From contig NC_068938.1 of NCBI RefSeq assembly GCF_016801865.2, forward strand, positions 129,384,474-129,448,473: DNA of 64,000 nucleotides, read 5' to 3'. This document shows, in pieces, positions 1 through 12,015 of this stretch. The DNA comes from Culex pipiens pallens. Lineage: Eukaryota > Arthropoda > Insecta > Diptera > Culicidae. The position numbers and the translations under genes are program-made. How positions within the stretch are numbered: the stretch's first letter is position 1; each line of letters opens with the position of its first letter. The notes beneath the pieces were generated by a model. That model had not been told where the DNA came from. It searched no databases and worked only from the letters and a program-made list of their open reading frames with translations.

Positions 1-770
1 ATAGTCATAGTTTTTCTTGTTAAAATCATATTTAAGATGTTCAAACTTTATTTTTACGCTAAATGTACCATCACTAAAGTAGCTGATATAGTTTTTAAGA
101 AAAAAAAAATCAATGTTTATATTTAGTTAACTAAGGGTATAAGCTTTTTAGCAAACTACATATAAATTTAAGGTAAAATTGTTAAAAAGTCGGCATTTTG
201 CCTGAAATTTGTTTAAACTAGTTTTGTTTATAAAATAATCGTTTTTTATTACATTTTATACTGAATTCGAAGCACGAATCACAAGTTTTCACATTTTACA
301 TGAAATTTGTTCAACTGAAATTGCCTATAAATTTGGAGATTTTTTTTTAAGTTGTGCTTCAAAAACACATATTATTTATTATTTACAAACTTTTTTGACC
401 TTCTCCTAGTGGAAAATTGTCCAAAGAATCCGAAAATTCATTCTGTTTTTCGATCAAAAATCATGTTCATTGAGAAAATCATGACACTTTGAGAAGTTTA
501 AAATAATGACTTTCATCAACATTTTCTAAACTATAGTTAACTAACTTTTTAAACTTGTCAAAATTTTATGAAAAGTTCTTCTTGAGGTACTTTGAACACT
601 TCTCTACCACGGTCAGTATGTTTCTATATCATTCCTTGCGTAATTTAATTGTACTCTTCATTCTGCGGAAAAATCGCAAACCTATCAAAGTCACCCCGGC
701 TATCAAAGTCACCCCGTTTTACGGTATTCAAAAAGTTTTTACAATTGAGTTACGGAAGACTGCAGAGTTT
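1..770. repeat. AT-rich dispersed repeat, copy 1
   Basis: Shares extended similarity with 47555-48380: both contain ATAGTCATAGTTTTTCTTGT, a block about uncovered AAAACACATATTATTTATTA-type sequence, and the phrase CTACCACGG near the 3' side. Copy 1 starts at or before the window edge. The short reading frames inside are not conserved between the copies, so it is read as non-coding repeat DNA of unknown class. Confidence 0.7.
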
Positions 771-1312
771 TAAAAAAAATTAAGTGTTTTTTTTTTTTCG
801 ATGAAAAAAACCCTTTTTTCCAAATTTTGAGTATTCCATCAAATTGGGCGTCCAACTTTACATAAAAGTTCCTTTGAAATCAAATTTCTATCTCATCACC
901 GTTGCAGGCTGTACCGAGCCACGTAGCCCAGTGGTAATGCTTCCGCCTTGTAAGCGGTAGATTGGGGTTCAAATCCCGGCTCGAACCAACACAACTGGTG
1001 GTCTTTTCCCTTCTGGATTCGATTGCTTAGTAAAGGGAAGGTAGTGTATCGTCACAAACTGGACCTTATCATGACACCTTAGGAAGACAACCTATGGAAT
1101 GTTAACATTAACCTTAACATGTTAACATTAAGTTGATTAATAACTGTCACTGAATCCGCTTTGTAAATGCCGGCCCGATACTCTTCACGGGTGTTCCCCT
1201 CAGGAACAGGGAAAGATTTACTTTACCGTTTCAGGCTGCAAATGATTGTAAAACACCTCTTTTTCGGGTAACTTTTCTCGATGTTTGTTGGTTGAGAATT
1301 ACCCATTTGAAA
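771..1312 (-). repeat. Foldback-element arm fragment, split by a SINE
   Basis: Matches the outer arm of the foldback element at 29090-32008, including the phrases CATCAAATTGGGCGTC and CACCGTTGCAGGCTG and the terminus GAGAATTACCC. The arm is interrupted at 912-1224 by a SINE. Removing the SINE and one copy of the 14-bp duplication restores continuity with the other copies. Only one arm is present. Confidence 0.75.
912..1224 (+). mobile_element. tRNA-derived SINE with 14-bp target-site duplication
   Basis: The 5' part (about 912-985) is tRNA-like. It has an A-box region TAGCCCAGTGGTAATGC, an anticodon-like arm TCCGC-CTTGTAA-GCGGT whose loop would give TGT (Thr), a B-box GGTTCAAATCC, and complementary ends CGAGCC/GGCTCG. 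About 240 bp of non-tRNA body follows, ending in GATTTACTTT. Direct repeats at 898-911 and 1225-1238 (ACCGTTGCAGGCTG with one mismatch) flank it. The interruption of a foldback arm confirms it as an insertion. It would be mobilised by a partner LINE; the partner is unknown. The weak T-stem argues against a functional tRNA gene. Confidence 0.8.
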
Positions 1313-2815
1313 TTGTTTAAACAATTTTAAACAATTTCAAACAATTTTAAACAATTTTAAACGATTTGAAACAATTTTAAACAATATTAAACAATTTTAA
1401 ACAATTTTAAACAGTTTTAAATAATTTTAAACATTTTTAAAAAAATTTAAAGAATTTTAAACAATTTTTAACAATTTTAAACAATTTTAAACAATTTTAA
1501 ACAATTTTAAACAATTTTCAACAATTCTAAACAATTTTAAACAATTTTAAACAATTTAAACAATTTTAAACAATTTTAATCAATTTCAAACAAATTCAAA
1601 CAATTTTAAACAATTTTAAACAATTTTAAACAATTTTACACAATTTTAAACAATTTTAAACAATTTTAAACAATTTTAAACAATTTTAAACAATTTAAAA
1701 CAATTTTAAACAATTCTAAACAATTTTAAACAATTTTAAACAATTTAAACATTTTTAAACAATTTAAAACAATTTTAAACAATTCTAAACAATTTTAAAC
1801 AATTTTAAACAATTTAAACATTTTTAAACAATTTTAAACAATTTTAAACAATTTAAAACAATTTTAAACAATTCTAAACAATTTTAAACAATTTTAAACA
1901 ATTTAAACATTTTTAAACAATTTTAATCAATTTCAAACCAATTCAAACAATTTTAAACAATTTTAAACAATTTTAAACAATTTTTAACAATTTTAAACAA
2001 TTTTAAACAATTTTAAACAATTAAAAACAAATTTAAACAATTTTAAACAATTTTAAACAATTTTAAACAATTTTAAACAATTTTAAACAATTTTAAACAA
2101 TTTTAAACAATTTTAAACAATTTTAAACAATTTAAAACAATTTTAAACAATTTTAACCAATTTTAAACAATTTTGAACAAAATTAAACAATTTTTAACAA
2201 TTTTAAACAATTTTAAACAATTTTAAACAATTTTAAACAATTTTAAACAATTTTAAACAATTTTAAACAATTTTAAACAATTTTAAACAATTTTAAACAA
2301 TTTTAAACAATTTTAAACTATTTGAAACAATTTTAAACTATTTTAAACAATTTTAAACAATTTTAAATAATTTTAAACAATTTTAAACAATTTTAAACAA
2401 TTTTAAACAATTTTAAACAATTTTAAACAATTTTAAACAATTTTAAACAATTTTAAACAATTTTAAACAATTTTAAACAATTTAAAACAATTTTAAACAA
2501 TTTTAACCAATTTTAAACAATTTTGAACAAAATTAAACAATTTTTAACAATTTTAAACAATTTTAAACAATTTTAAACAATTTTAAACAATTTTAAACAA
2601 TTTTAAACAATTTTAAACAATTTTAAACAATTTTAAACTATTTGAAACAATTTTAAACTATTTTAAACAATTTTAAACAATTTTAAATAATTTTAAACAA
2701 TTTTAAACAATTTTAAACAATTTTAAACAATTTTAAACAATTTTAAACAATTTTAAACAATTTTAAACAATTTTAAACAATTCTAAACAATTTTAAACAA
2801 TTATCAACAAATTTT
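1313..2815 (+). repeat. Decamer satellite array (AAACAATTTT)n
   Basis: About 150 tandem copies of a 10-bp unit with scattered point variants. Variant patterns recur: a block with TTTTGAACAAAATTAAACAA appears at 2171 and again at 2521 (35 units apart), and a TCTAAAC...AAACATTTTT pattern recurs three times at 1710-1920. This shows higher-order duplication within the array. No coding potential. Confidence 0.95.
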
Positions 2816-2861
2816 ATTAATTTCAACAATGTTTAAAAATGTTTAAAATTGTTTAAATTCA

Positions 2862-3060
2862 AATTGAAAAACACATCTTTTTTCCCATGTTCAAAAATGG
2901 AAGGGGTCGTACCGCCCCTCCGTCACGAGATATCAAAAAAGCGGACCTCGGATTCGTGATCAGGGACAAAAGTTACCCCTTAGGACAAAGTTTCACGCAA
3001 ATCGAAGAGGGGTCGGGGCAACTTTTCCCGATTTCGTGTGAGTTGGTTGAGAATTACCCA
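2862..3060 (-). repeat. Foldback-element arm fragment between the two decamer arrays
   Basis: Matches the outer arm of the 29090-32008 element: CGCCCCTCCGTCACGAGATA, GACAAAGTTTCACGCAAATC, and the terminus GAGAATTACCCA. It sits exactly where the decamer arrays switch orientation, and its terminus abuts the right-hand array. Confidence 0.8.
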
Positions 3061-3172
3061 ATTGTTTAAAATTGTTTAAAATTGTTTAAAATTGTTTAAA
3101 ATTGTTTAAAATTGTTTAAAATGGTTTAAAATTGTTAAAAATTGTTTAAAATTGTTTAAAATTGTTTAAAAT

Positions 3173-3602
3173 TGTTTTTGCAATTCCGTCGTGAAACTAC
3201 TTACTTTTCCTGTCATTCTTGAACGACGAAATAGCCTACTTTTCTGTACCAAAAATAACAGAATTGAATAGCAACTCTTTTCAAAATAAATGCTGAAAAG
3301 TTCTACTTTTCAGCACTGAAATGGGTGCTGAAAAGTTGAACTTTTCAGCACTTGTTTTGAAAAGTAACACTTTTCAACATTTTTTTGATTTAATCGATTT
3401 ATTGATAAAATACATGACAATTTGACTTAAAATTTCACTCAAAGGGTGTTTATCGGAATTGCAAAAAATGTTGTATGGAACTCGTTTCAAAACTTGATTT
3501 TTTCAGCACTCTTCGTATTTATCCAACTCGGTGAACCTCGTTGGATAAATGTACGACTCGTGCTGAAAAATTCCTCATTTTGCAACTTGTTGCATAAACT
3601 AC
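3173..3602. repeat. 430-bp island inside the decamer array, copy 1
   Basis: Non-decamer sequence with the palindromic core CTGAAAAGTTCTACTTTTCAG and the related TGCTGAAAAGTTGAACTTTTC. Copy 2 at 4252-4681 looks identical by eye. Diverged relatives are at 59579-59965 (opposite strand) and 51090-51235. The recurrent 45-60 codon reading frame here is a by-product of the repeat. It is probably a non-autonomous transposable element; the class is not resolved. Confidence 0.8.
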
Positions 3603-4251
3603 TATTAAAATTGTTTAAAATTGTTTAAAATTGTTTAAAATTGTTTAAAATTGTTTAAAATTGTTTAAAATTGTTTCAAATTGTTTAAAATTAATTAAAA
3701 TTACTTAAAATTACTTAAAATTGTTTAAAATTGTTTAAAATTGTTTAAAATTGTTTAAAATTGTTTAAAATTGTTTAAAATTGTTTAAAATTGTTTAAAA
3801 TTGTTTAAAATTGTTTAAAATTGTTTAAAATTGTTTAAAATTGTTTAAAATTGTTTAAAATTGTTTAAAATTGTTTAAAATTGTTTAAAATTGTTTAAAA
3901 TTGTTTAAAATTGTTTAAAATTGTTTAAAATTGTTTAAAATTGTTTAAAATTGTTTAAAATTGTTTAAAATTGTTTAAAATTGTTTAAAATTGTTTAAAA
4001 TTGTTTAAAATTGTTTAAAATTGTTTAAAATTGTTTAAAATTGTTTAAAATTGTTTAAAATTGTTTAAAATTGTTTAAAATTGTTTAAAATTGTTTAAAA
4101 TTGTTTAAAATTAATTAAAATTGTTTAAAATTGTTTAAAATTGTTTAAAATTGTTTAAAATTGTTTAAAATTGTTTAAAATTGTTTAAAATTGTTTAAAA
4201 TTGTTTAAAATTGTTTAAAATTGTTTAAAATTGTTTAAAATTGTTTAAAAT

Positions 4252-4681
4252 TGTTTTTGCAATTCCGTCGTGAAACTACTTACTTTTCCTGTCATTCTTG
4301 AACGACGAAATAGCCTACTTTTCTGTACCAAAAATAACAGAATTGAATAGCAACTCTTTTCAAAATAAATGCTGAAAAGTTCTACTTTTCAGCACTGAAA
4401 TGGGTGCTGAAAAGTTGAACTTTTCAGCACTTGTTTTGAAAAGTAACACTTTTCAACATTTTTTTGATTTAATCGATTTATTGATAAAATACATGACAAT
4501 TTGACTTAAAATTTCACTCAAAGGGTGTTTATCGGAATTGCAAAAAATGTTGTATGGAACTCGTTTCAAAACTTGATTTTTTCAGCACTCTTCGTATTTA
4601 TCCAACTCGGTGAACCTCGTTGGATAAATGTACGACTCGTGCTGAAAAATTCCTCATTTTGCAACTTGTTGCATAAACTAC
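4252..4681. repeat. 430-bp island inside the decamer array, copy 2
   Basis: Displaced 1079 bp from copy 1 and apparently identical to it. Flanking variant decamers (TTGTTTCAAA, TTAATTAAAA, TTACTTAAAA) recur after each copy in the same order, so island and flanking satellite were duplicated together. Confidence 0.85.
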
Positions 4682-6235
4682 TATTAAAATTGTTTAAAAT
4701 TGTTTCAAATTGTTTAAAATTAATTAAAATTACTTAAAATTACTTAAAATTGTTTAAAATTGTTTAAAATTGTTTAAAATTGTTTAAAATTGTTTAAAAT
4801 TGTTTAAAATTGTTTAAAATTGTTTAAAATTGTTTAAAATTGTTTAAAATTGTTTAAAATTGTTTAAAATTGTTTAAAATTGTTTAAAATTGTTTAAAAT
4901 TGTTTAAAATTGTTTAAAATTGTTTAAAATTGTTTAAAATTGTTTAAAATTGTTTAAAATTGTTTAAAATTGTTTAAAATTGTTTAAAATTGTTTAAAAT
5001 TGTTTAAAATTGTTTAAAATTGTTTAAAATTGTTTAAAATTGTTTAAAATTGTTTAAAATTGTTTAAAATTGTTTAAAATTGTTTAAAATTGTTTAAAAT
5101 TGTTTAAAATTGTTTAAAATTGTTTAAAATTAATTAAAATTGTTTAAAATTGTTTAAAATTGTTTAAAATTGTTTAAAATTGTTTAAAATTGTTTAAAAT
5201 TGTTTAAAATTGTTTAAAATTGTTTAAAATTGTTTAAAATTGTTTAAAATTGTTCAAAATTGTTTAAAATTGTTTAAAATTGTTTAAAATTGTTTAAAAT
5301 TGTTAAAAATTGTTTAAAATTGTTTAAAATTGTTTAAAATTGTTTAAAATTGTTTAAAATTGTTTAAAATTGTTTAAAATTGTTTAAAATTGTTTAAAAT
5401 TGTTTAAAATTGTTTAAAATTGTTTAAAATTGTTTAAAATTGTTTAAAATTGTTAAAAATTGTTTAAAATTGTTTAAAATTGTTTAAAATTGTTTAAAAT
5501 TGTTTAAAAATGTTTAAAATTGTTTAAAATTATTTAAAATTGTTTAAAATTGATTAGAATTGTTTACAATTGTTCACAATTGTTAAAAAATTGTTAAAAA
5601 TTGTTCAAAATTATTTTCAACTGTTTAAAATTGTATATTTTTGTTTAAAATGGTTTAAAATCGTTTAAAATCGTTTTAAATTGTTTTAAATTGGTTTAAA
5701 TTGTTTTAAACTGTTTTAAATTTTTTTAAATTGTTTAAAATTGTTTTTAATTGTTTTAAATTGTTTTAAATTGTTTTAAATTGTTTTAAATTGTTTTAAA
5801 TTGTTTTAAATTGTTTTAAATTGTTTAAAATTGTTTTAAATTATCAAAAATTGTTTAAAATTGTTTTAAATTGTTTTAAATTGTTTCAAAATGTTTTAAA
5901 TATTTTAAAATAGTTAAAAATTGTTTAAAATGGTTTAAAATTGTTTAAAAATGTTCAAAATGTTCAAAATTTTATAAAATTGTATGAAATTGTTTAAAAT
6001 GGTTTAAAACTGTTTAAAATTGTATAAATTTAAAAAAAAATTGTTTAAAATTGCTTAAAATTGTTTAAAATTGTTTAAAATTGTTTAAAATTGTTTAAAA
6101 TAGTTTAAAATAGTTTAAAATTGTTTAAAATTGTTTAAAATTGTTTAAAATTGTATAAAATTGTTTAAAATTGTTTAAAATTGTTTAAAATTGGATAAAA
6201 TTGTTTTAAATTGTTTAAAATTGTTAAAATTGTTG

Positions 6236-8545
6236 AAATTTCTTTAGTTGAATAGTTGATAGTATTCTTAAAAATCTTTTTGTCTGTGAACAACCGCTCA
6301 CTATGGCTAGCCCCTAGGGTGGTTCCGCAGGAAAACCCTTAAAACTAACATTAGTGTCACACCTGGAAAACCTGCTAATCACCCTGTTAACCACGAAAAG
6401 GGCAAGTTGAAAGCGGGAGAGGGTGTGAAACCTATTGGTAGACTGATGAAATATTATGGTTGTGGCATTTGCCACTTTTCGCGTGCCACGTGTCAAAGTC
6501 GGGGGAAGGAGGGTGGGGTGGAAAATTGCTAGGTGTTTGGTTTTCCGGTTCCGGGCAGCGTTGCGTGCAGCGTTCGTGGTGGTGGTGATAAAATATTATA
6601 TGCAGCGACTATTCAATAAACGGTCGAGATTGAAATTGTCACGCATATTATCGTGACATTTCCGCTGCGTTCTGGCGGGGGTGAAACATTTTTTTATGGT
6701 TTGATTGGGGTTGTTGAGGGAGGTGGATGAGGGGGGAAGCCGGTGTGATATTGGATATGAAAGCATGCAATCAAAACTAGTTATTTAGAAATTAACGGCT
6801 GAATTGAGCCGACAGCATATTAATTTGTGTTTGAAATTGATTATTGAGAGTAGTGGTTGGTGGTTTGCATCTTGTTGATTGGAAATGGGCTTGATTAGAA
6901 TTCAAATTAAAATTTAATCTTGCGAAATTAGATTACGTAAAAAAAATATGCAAGTGTTTACTTTATTGCAAATTTGAGTTAATTAAGCTTTCAAAAACTT
7001 TTATTGTTATTCTTATGAACATCACCTTCAACCTACCATAATTGGACCCAACTCCGCAGGGTGCAAAAACAATCGCTGATTGATGATAGCTACTAAGCGC
7101 CAACAAAAGACGCAAGACAGACAAGGACCTTTCTTCCACTTGTTCTACCAAGTCTTCAACCTTCTCACCTGTCACAAAAACGACGTCCGCTCTACATATC
7201 GTCCCGCTAACAAGATAACAAAAGAAATAAAAAGAAGAAGCAAAGTGGGAGGAAAAAGTGGCAAGGACAAATGCTCGCCGTAAAAAAAATCACAAAAAAA
7301 GAAAGAAAAAATGCTCTTTCTTCGGGGCCTCGAACGTGCGCCCGTTTGGCCTCGGGACGGTTGTTCCTGTGACAGCACGAACATCGGTCCAAAACTTCGT
7401 CTTGGATGTCTTGGTCTTCTTCCCGTAGACCGTCGGCAATGGCGTGAGTTATGCCTTTTTATGACATTTTCGTGAGAAATTACCGAGTGAAACAAGACAC
7501 CTGACAAATTGGGCACATGCCCTGGCCACCCATGCAAAACAGGAGGGGCTTTTGGAAGGAAAAAAAAGTGGGAAAATGCGAGAAAGAACCACCCTACCAC
7601 CCACCCCCCAGGACATGGGATATAATAAATTGATTACCTTCAAATTTGTCCCTTCACTGTCCTGGAGCTTCTCCCGCAACTGAGTTGATGATGATGGCCA
7701 GCAAATGTCCTCGAGGGGCGCGAAAAAGTGTGTTTGAGAAAGGTTGGGGTGGTGCTTTTTCTTCAACTTGAAACCTCCTCCCCCGACCCCCGCCATAAAG
7801 AACCTCTACCTCTTTGGGTGCTTTTTCCGGGACTCGGGGCGAAAAAGCCCTTTTAATTTAGTCCACTTTCGCGCGAAATTGAGTGCTTTTAAAAATTTTA
7901 TGAACGACTTTTTGGGGAGCCAATTTTCCTCTTCCTCAACCCTCACTTTTCAACCCGATGATGGCGATGATGGCTCCTGGAAGCCCGGCAAAGCGGGGGG
8001 CGGGGAGAAATCATTTGATTTAAGTGCACTTTATTTTTCCACTCTAGTGAACATGGTGAAGGAAAATACTTTTTCCCCGGAGTTTTTTTTATGTTTTTGC
8101 TTGGAAAACGGGTTCCGAGGGCGGTCAGTCCGGGGGCAGCATTGTGATGCTTTGTTAGTCATAAATTAATTTGTGGGGGCTTGTTTGAGAGAGTAGTTTG
8201 TGGGAGAAAAAAAACGGAATTGGAATTTTATTATGATTCAACCCACACTGGAAGCACTTTCCAATGCAGAAGTTAATGAATGCTGGCTGGTTGATGCAAA
8301 ATGGGACGTGATTGAACAAAATAGTCATGTTAGATTTTTGTAGTCTGTTTCAAGTCTGCTGAGGTCATGGATATCAAAAAAAAAAATAACATAAGCAATG
8401 ACACTCGTAAACGTCATTAAAATATGATTTTACAAAACGTGTGAATATGGTAGTGAACATAGTTCATGTTTTTTTATGAATAATATGTTGATAGTAAAAA
8501 TTATTATAATTATTAGTTCATGACTGAATTCAAAAAAAAATATCA
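6236..8545. other. Gene-free stretch, no recognised feature
   Basis: Mixed-composition DNA with moderately GC-rich patches (6300-6760, 7320-8010). Reading frames of up to about 140 codons are open on both strands at the same places, lack recognisable domains and are biased by low complexity. I see no convincing splice-bounded exon. It could be intronic or intergenic. Confidence 0.5.
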
Positions 8546-8553
8546 GCGTAAAT

Positions 8554-9575
8554 TAGAGCGTCCAATTTCCCGGGGTTACAAATTTCCCGGGAAACGGGAA
8601 ATTTTCAGCCAATTTCCCGGGAAATCCCTGGAATTCCCGGGAAATTTTAAATTTATTGAAAATTGTTATGATCTTGGTTTTAATGATTATTATGCAACAA
8701 AATTGTATAAGACATCAACATTAATGGTTTAAATAAGTGTGAAGATCAATTAACAGCTTGACTGCATGTAAAAAATCATTCAACTACAAGAAAATGTATT
8801 TTGGTATTTTTTATGAGAAACTTTAAACTTAAAAAAGCTTAAAGCTTTTTAGTGTTCGTTTTACTCCAAACAACCCAATGTTTTCAAATATTTGAAGCAA
8901 GCTTTGATTTTTTTTTGAATTATTATGCAACATGATTTAAATTATACGATAAATTAACATCATTCCACAAAAAGTCTTCTATTTTTTTACATTTAACCCT
9001 CTAACACTTGTAGTTGCACCAATGCTCCATAATGCTTTTACTTCAAATTGTAATTTCTTTAGTACTAGTTATTCAACCAATTTAATTAATTCGTTTTGCA
9101 CAAATTCGATTTTTATCTCATTTGATTATTGTAAACAAAAAAGTAAAAAAAATCTCAATTTTAATTTGGAGGTAAGGAGTTAATACTGTTTTGATAAAAT
9201 AACATCAATCTGTTAAAAGCTTACCTAATTGTAATAATTTAATACTCATTAAGCAATATCTATTCCCAGTTGCTTCAAAAATTAATATTATCAGATATAA
9301 TTCTGATATCATAATTTCTGATAATCTGATTAATTATATATAAGCCAAACAATACATTTAATTGAACAAAATCATGTTGAGTTTGTTCATTTATTAATTT
9401 TTCAGAGCAATTTAAAAAAATAGTTCCAAAAATTTAAGAAAATGTATACTTCCGCTTGAATTTCGGGAATTCCCGGGAAATTTACAAATTTCCCGGGAAA
9501 CGGGAAATATTTTTTTTCGGGAAATCCCGGGAATTCCCGGGGTATTTTTCCCGGGACGGGAAATTGGACGCTCTA
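8554..9575. mobile_element. Non-autonomous hAT-type MITE, 1022 bp
   Basis: Perfect 19-bp terminal inverted repeats, TAGAGCGTCCAATTTCCCG at 8554 and its reverse complement ending at 9575. They are flanked by a perfect 8-bp target-site duplication GCGTAAAT at 8546-8553 and 9576-9583. An 8-bp duplication with short inverted repeats is diagnostic of the hAT superfamily. The interior is AT-rich and encodes no transposase, so it would depend on an enzyme in trans. Both ends carry clusters of CCCGGGAA-type palindromes (8561-8650 and 9463-9560), which may be transposase-binding subterminal repeats. Confidence 0.92.
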
Positions 9576-9583
9576 GCGTAAAT

Positions 9584-10009
9584 AGAAGTACACGATTTCA
9601 TGAATAAAGTTCATGAAATCATGGAGTTTCGTGCATAAAAGCATAAATTTCAGAATAATATCCATGAGTTATTTTGAAGGCATAAACCAATGCCATGATT
9701 TATGAAATCATGAAATAAATTAAAGAAACTATGAAATAGTAGAATAAATTCATCAAACCACTTTAATTCACGTTTATAAATTTTACTCCCGCAAAGAAAA
9801 AAAAACATTTGCTAATTATGTATTGAACATCTTGCCACAATGTCAAGCTACTATTTGGCAAATCCTTTACTTTTATTCTTCGTCTTTCTCAAATTATGAA
9901 CCATTTGGTAGATTTTCTTTAAAAAAAAGTTAGTAATAGTCAAAATTATAAATATTATTTTTTACGCACACATTTTTGGAAATACAACTTATTACAAATT
10001 ATATTTTAG
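9584..10009. other. AT-rich gene-free stretch
   Basis: Continuation of the host sequence interrupted by the hAT element, with many TTCATGA/TCATGAA motifs as on the left side (8400-8545). Nothing else recognisable. Confidence 0.5.
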
Positions 10010-10740
10010 GCCGTTGCAAATATTTTTTGAAGTTTATGTCCCTCGACTCTGACCAAAATCGAGGGGAGGGGACAAAAAAATAAAAATAAAAGTAGCCATA
10101 GTCTCAACATTTGAATGAAAGAAGTGTTTTAAAATGCATTTTACACTCGTTCAGTGGTTTTGCAATCATCAGTTTTCAAAAAATGTAAGATTTAACGAAA
10201 ACAAAAAAAAAGCGAACAAAACTTTTTGCGATACTAAACATCGAAAATTTTCAAAAATTCAAAAGGTTTTTTAACTAACCCAAACATGCAAAAAAAATGA
10301 TTCTAAACGCAGGGTAAGGCATTTTTAAATCAATTTCAGCAGATTGCTATTGAATTTCCTTAGAAACTTTTAAGATTTTTGGAAAAATAAATGTTTGCCC
10401 CCCTGATTTTTCGGGCCGATTTTGAAGGGGAGAGAGACTAAAACTTTCAATAAATTTTTTACCAGCCTTAGTTTCCAAAACAACTAAGTATTGACAAAAA
10501 TTAAAAAAAATGCCAAAAAATATTTTTTTGCGGTGCTGTACATAACAAATTCATAAAAATTCTAAACATTTTCAAACAAACCCAAACATGCCTAATATGA
10601 TTATTAATGCAGAAAAATTAATTTTAGATTGTTGTCAGTTGATTAGACTTCTATATTCATAGAAATTTTGAAGTTATTTGGAAAAATATTTTTTCGGTCC
10701 CTGATTTTTCAGACCGATTTTGTAGGAATTATCAAAATAT
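10010..10740. repeat. Degenerate tandem pair of about 300-bp repeats
   Basis: ACCCAAACATGC recurs at about 10278 and 10580. The phrase CTGATTTTTCGGGCCGATTTT near 10400 recurs as CTGATTTTTCAGACCGATTTT near 10705. A further copy, itself interrupted by two insertions, lies at 52950-53920 (shared phrase TTGAATGAAA...GTGTTTTAAA...GCATTTTACAC). Unclassified repeat family. Confidence 0.65.
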
Positions 10741-11069
10741 TGGAACTACAAATTAAAAATAAATTCAAAAATAAACCAATTATTAAACAAAATCGGTTGC
10801 TTGAAGTTCTGTCGAATATTTTGGTTTAAAACAACATTTTAAAACAAAAAAAAAAAACTCTGAAAAAATTTCTCTTAAAAAAATTAATCAAACTATTGAA
10901 ACACAACCATTTTACAAAAAAAAATATTATTTTCAAATATTTTTTCTGCAGCACTTTAAACTATTTACTTTAACAGTTTTGTCAAAAGATATTTTAAAAA
11001 ATACATTGCAATTGCTCCATAAAACACTTCTTACTCTTAACAACCCCTTGAACTAAAAAACATTGCAAA

Positions 11070-11990
11070 TCGATATAATTATCGTCGATAATATTATTGC
11101 TATCGTCGGGACACAAAATACCGTATTTATTCAAAAATGCTCAAATTTAAAAAAAATGTAATATGGGTATCAAACGATACGAATTTTTGTTTGCTTTTTC
11201 ACTAAACTGAATTTTACTTTCGAAAATGCTTAAAATTTCCATAAATTACCGTATTTTTTCGAAAATATTCAAATCTTCATAATGTTCAATATTGATTTGG
11301 ATTGTAGCGAAATTTTGTATGCATTTTCACTTTATTAAAGTTTTTTTGAATACTAATACTTACACAAAATACCGTATTCTTTAGAAAATACTCAAATTTT
11401 CAAAATTTGCCATATGTGTATTAAACGAAGAGGAATTTTGTACACTTTTAATTTTACTGGAGTTTTATGTTTGAAAACACAAAAAACCGTTTTTTTCGAA
11501 AATACTCATTCTAAAATTTTCACAAAATGCCGTAATTTTTTGAAAATACTCTAATATTCAAATTTGGCAATATGATAAAATTTTGTATGCTTCATAAAAA
11601 AAGGCTTCGTTTGATACCCATGTTGCAAATTTAGGATATTTGAGTATTTTCCAACAAATACGGTATTCTGTGGAAATTTTTGGTTTTTTTTTTTTACAAA
11701 AAAACTCTTATAAAGTGAAAATGAATGCAAAATTTCGCTTTGTTTGATACCCATATTGCATATTATGAAAAATTTTGCATTTTCGAAAAAATACGACATT
11801 TTGTGATCAATTTTGGTTATTAATATTTTGAAACTTACCATATTTTCAAAAAATATATTTTTGGCGAAAGCATTGAAAATTCAACATGATACGGTTGAAT
11901 GTAGTCGGTTTTAGAAAAATTCAAGAAATGAGTTATCGTTCATTATCGGCGATAAGATTATCATTATCGAGTCTCGATAATTTTATCGTT
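11070..11990. repeat. Degenerate inverted repeat cluster
   Basis: Units with ACCGTATTTATTC / AAAATACTCAAATTT recur at about 11120, 11250, 11360, 11490 and 11530. They then appear in reverse orientation from about 11600 to 11820 (GAGTATTTTCC...AAATACGGTATT). The flanks carry TAATTATCGTCGATAAT near 11076 and similar ATTATCGGCGATAA near 11943. This suggests an old foldback element with TIRs rich in ATCGATAAT. Confidence 0.5.
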
Positions 11991-12015
11991 AAAAACCTTG
12001 ATTCTGAGATATTAC

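Larger units (their letters stand above)
3061..6235 (-). repeat. Decamer satellite array in reverse orientation (AAAATTGTTT)n
   Basis: The same 10-bp unit as 1313-2815 but on the opposite strand. It is nearly uniform from 3061 to about 5550, apart from two 430-bp islands (3173-3602 and 4252-4681). From 5560 to 6235 it decays into more divergent units (TTTTAAATTG, GGTTTAAAAC and others). A homogeneous core with eroded edges is the usual outcome of unequal exchange. Confidence 0.95.

Noticed and set aside
3446..3628. 60-70 codon frame repeated in the two islands and again near 59600
   Set aside because: It recurs because the underlying repeat recurs; copies differ by frameshifts and run into satellite DNA.
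1313..6235. CRISPR-like regular repeats
   Set aside because: 10-bp units with no unique spacers, in a eukaryotic genome; this is a simple satellite.
7080..8169. Frames of 60-142 codons on both strands
   Set aside because: They overlap one another on opposite strands and are rich in homopolymers, with no recognisable motif.
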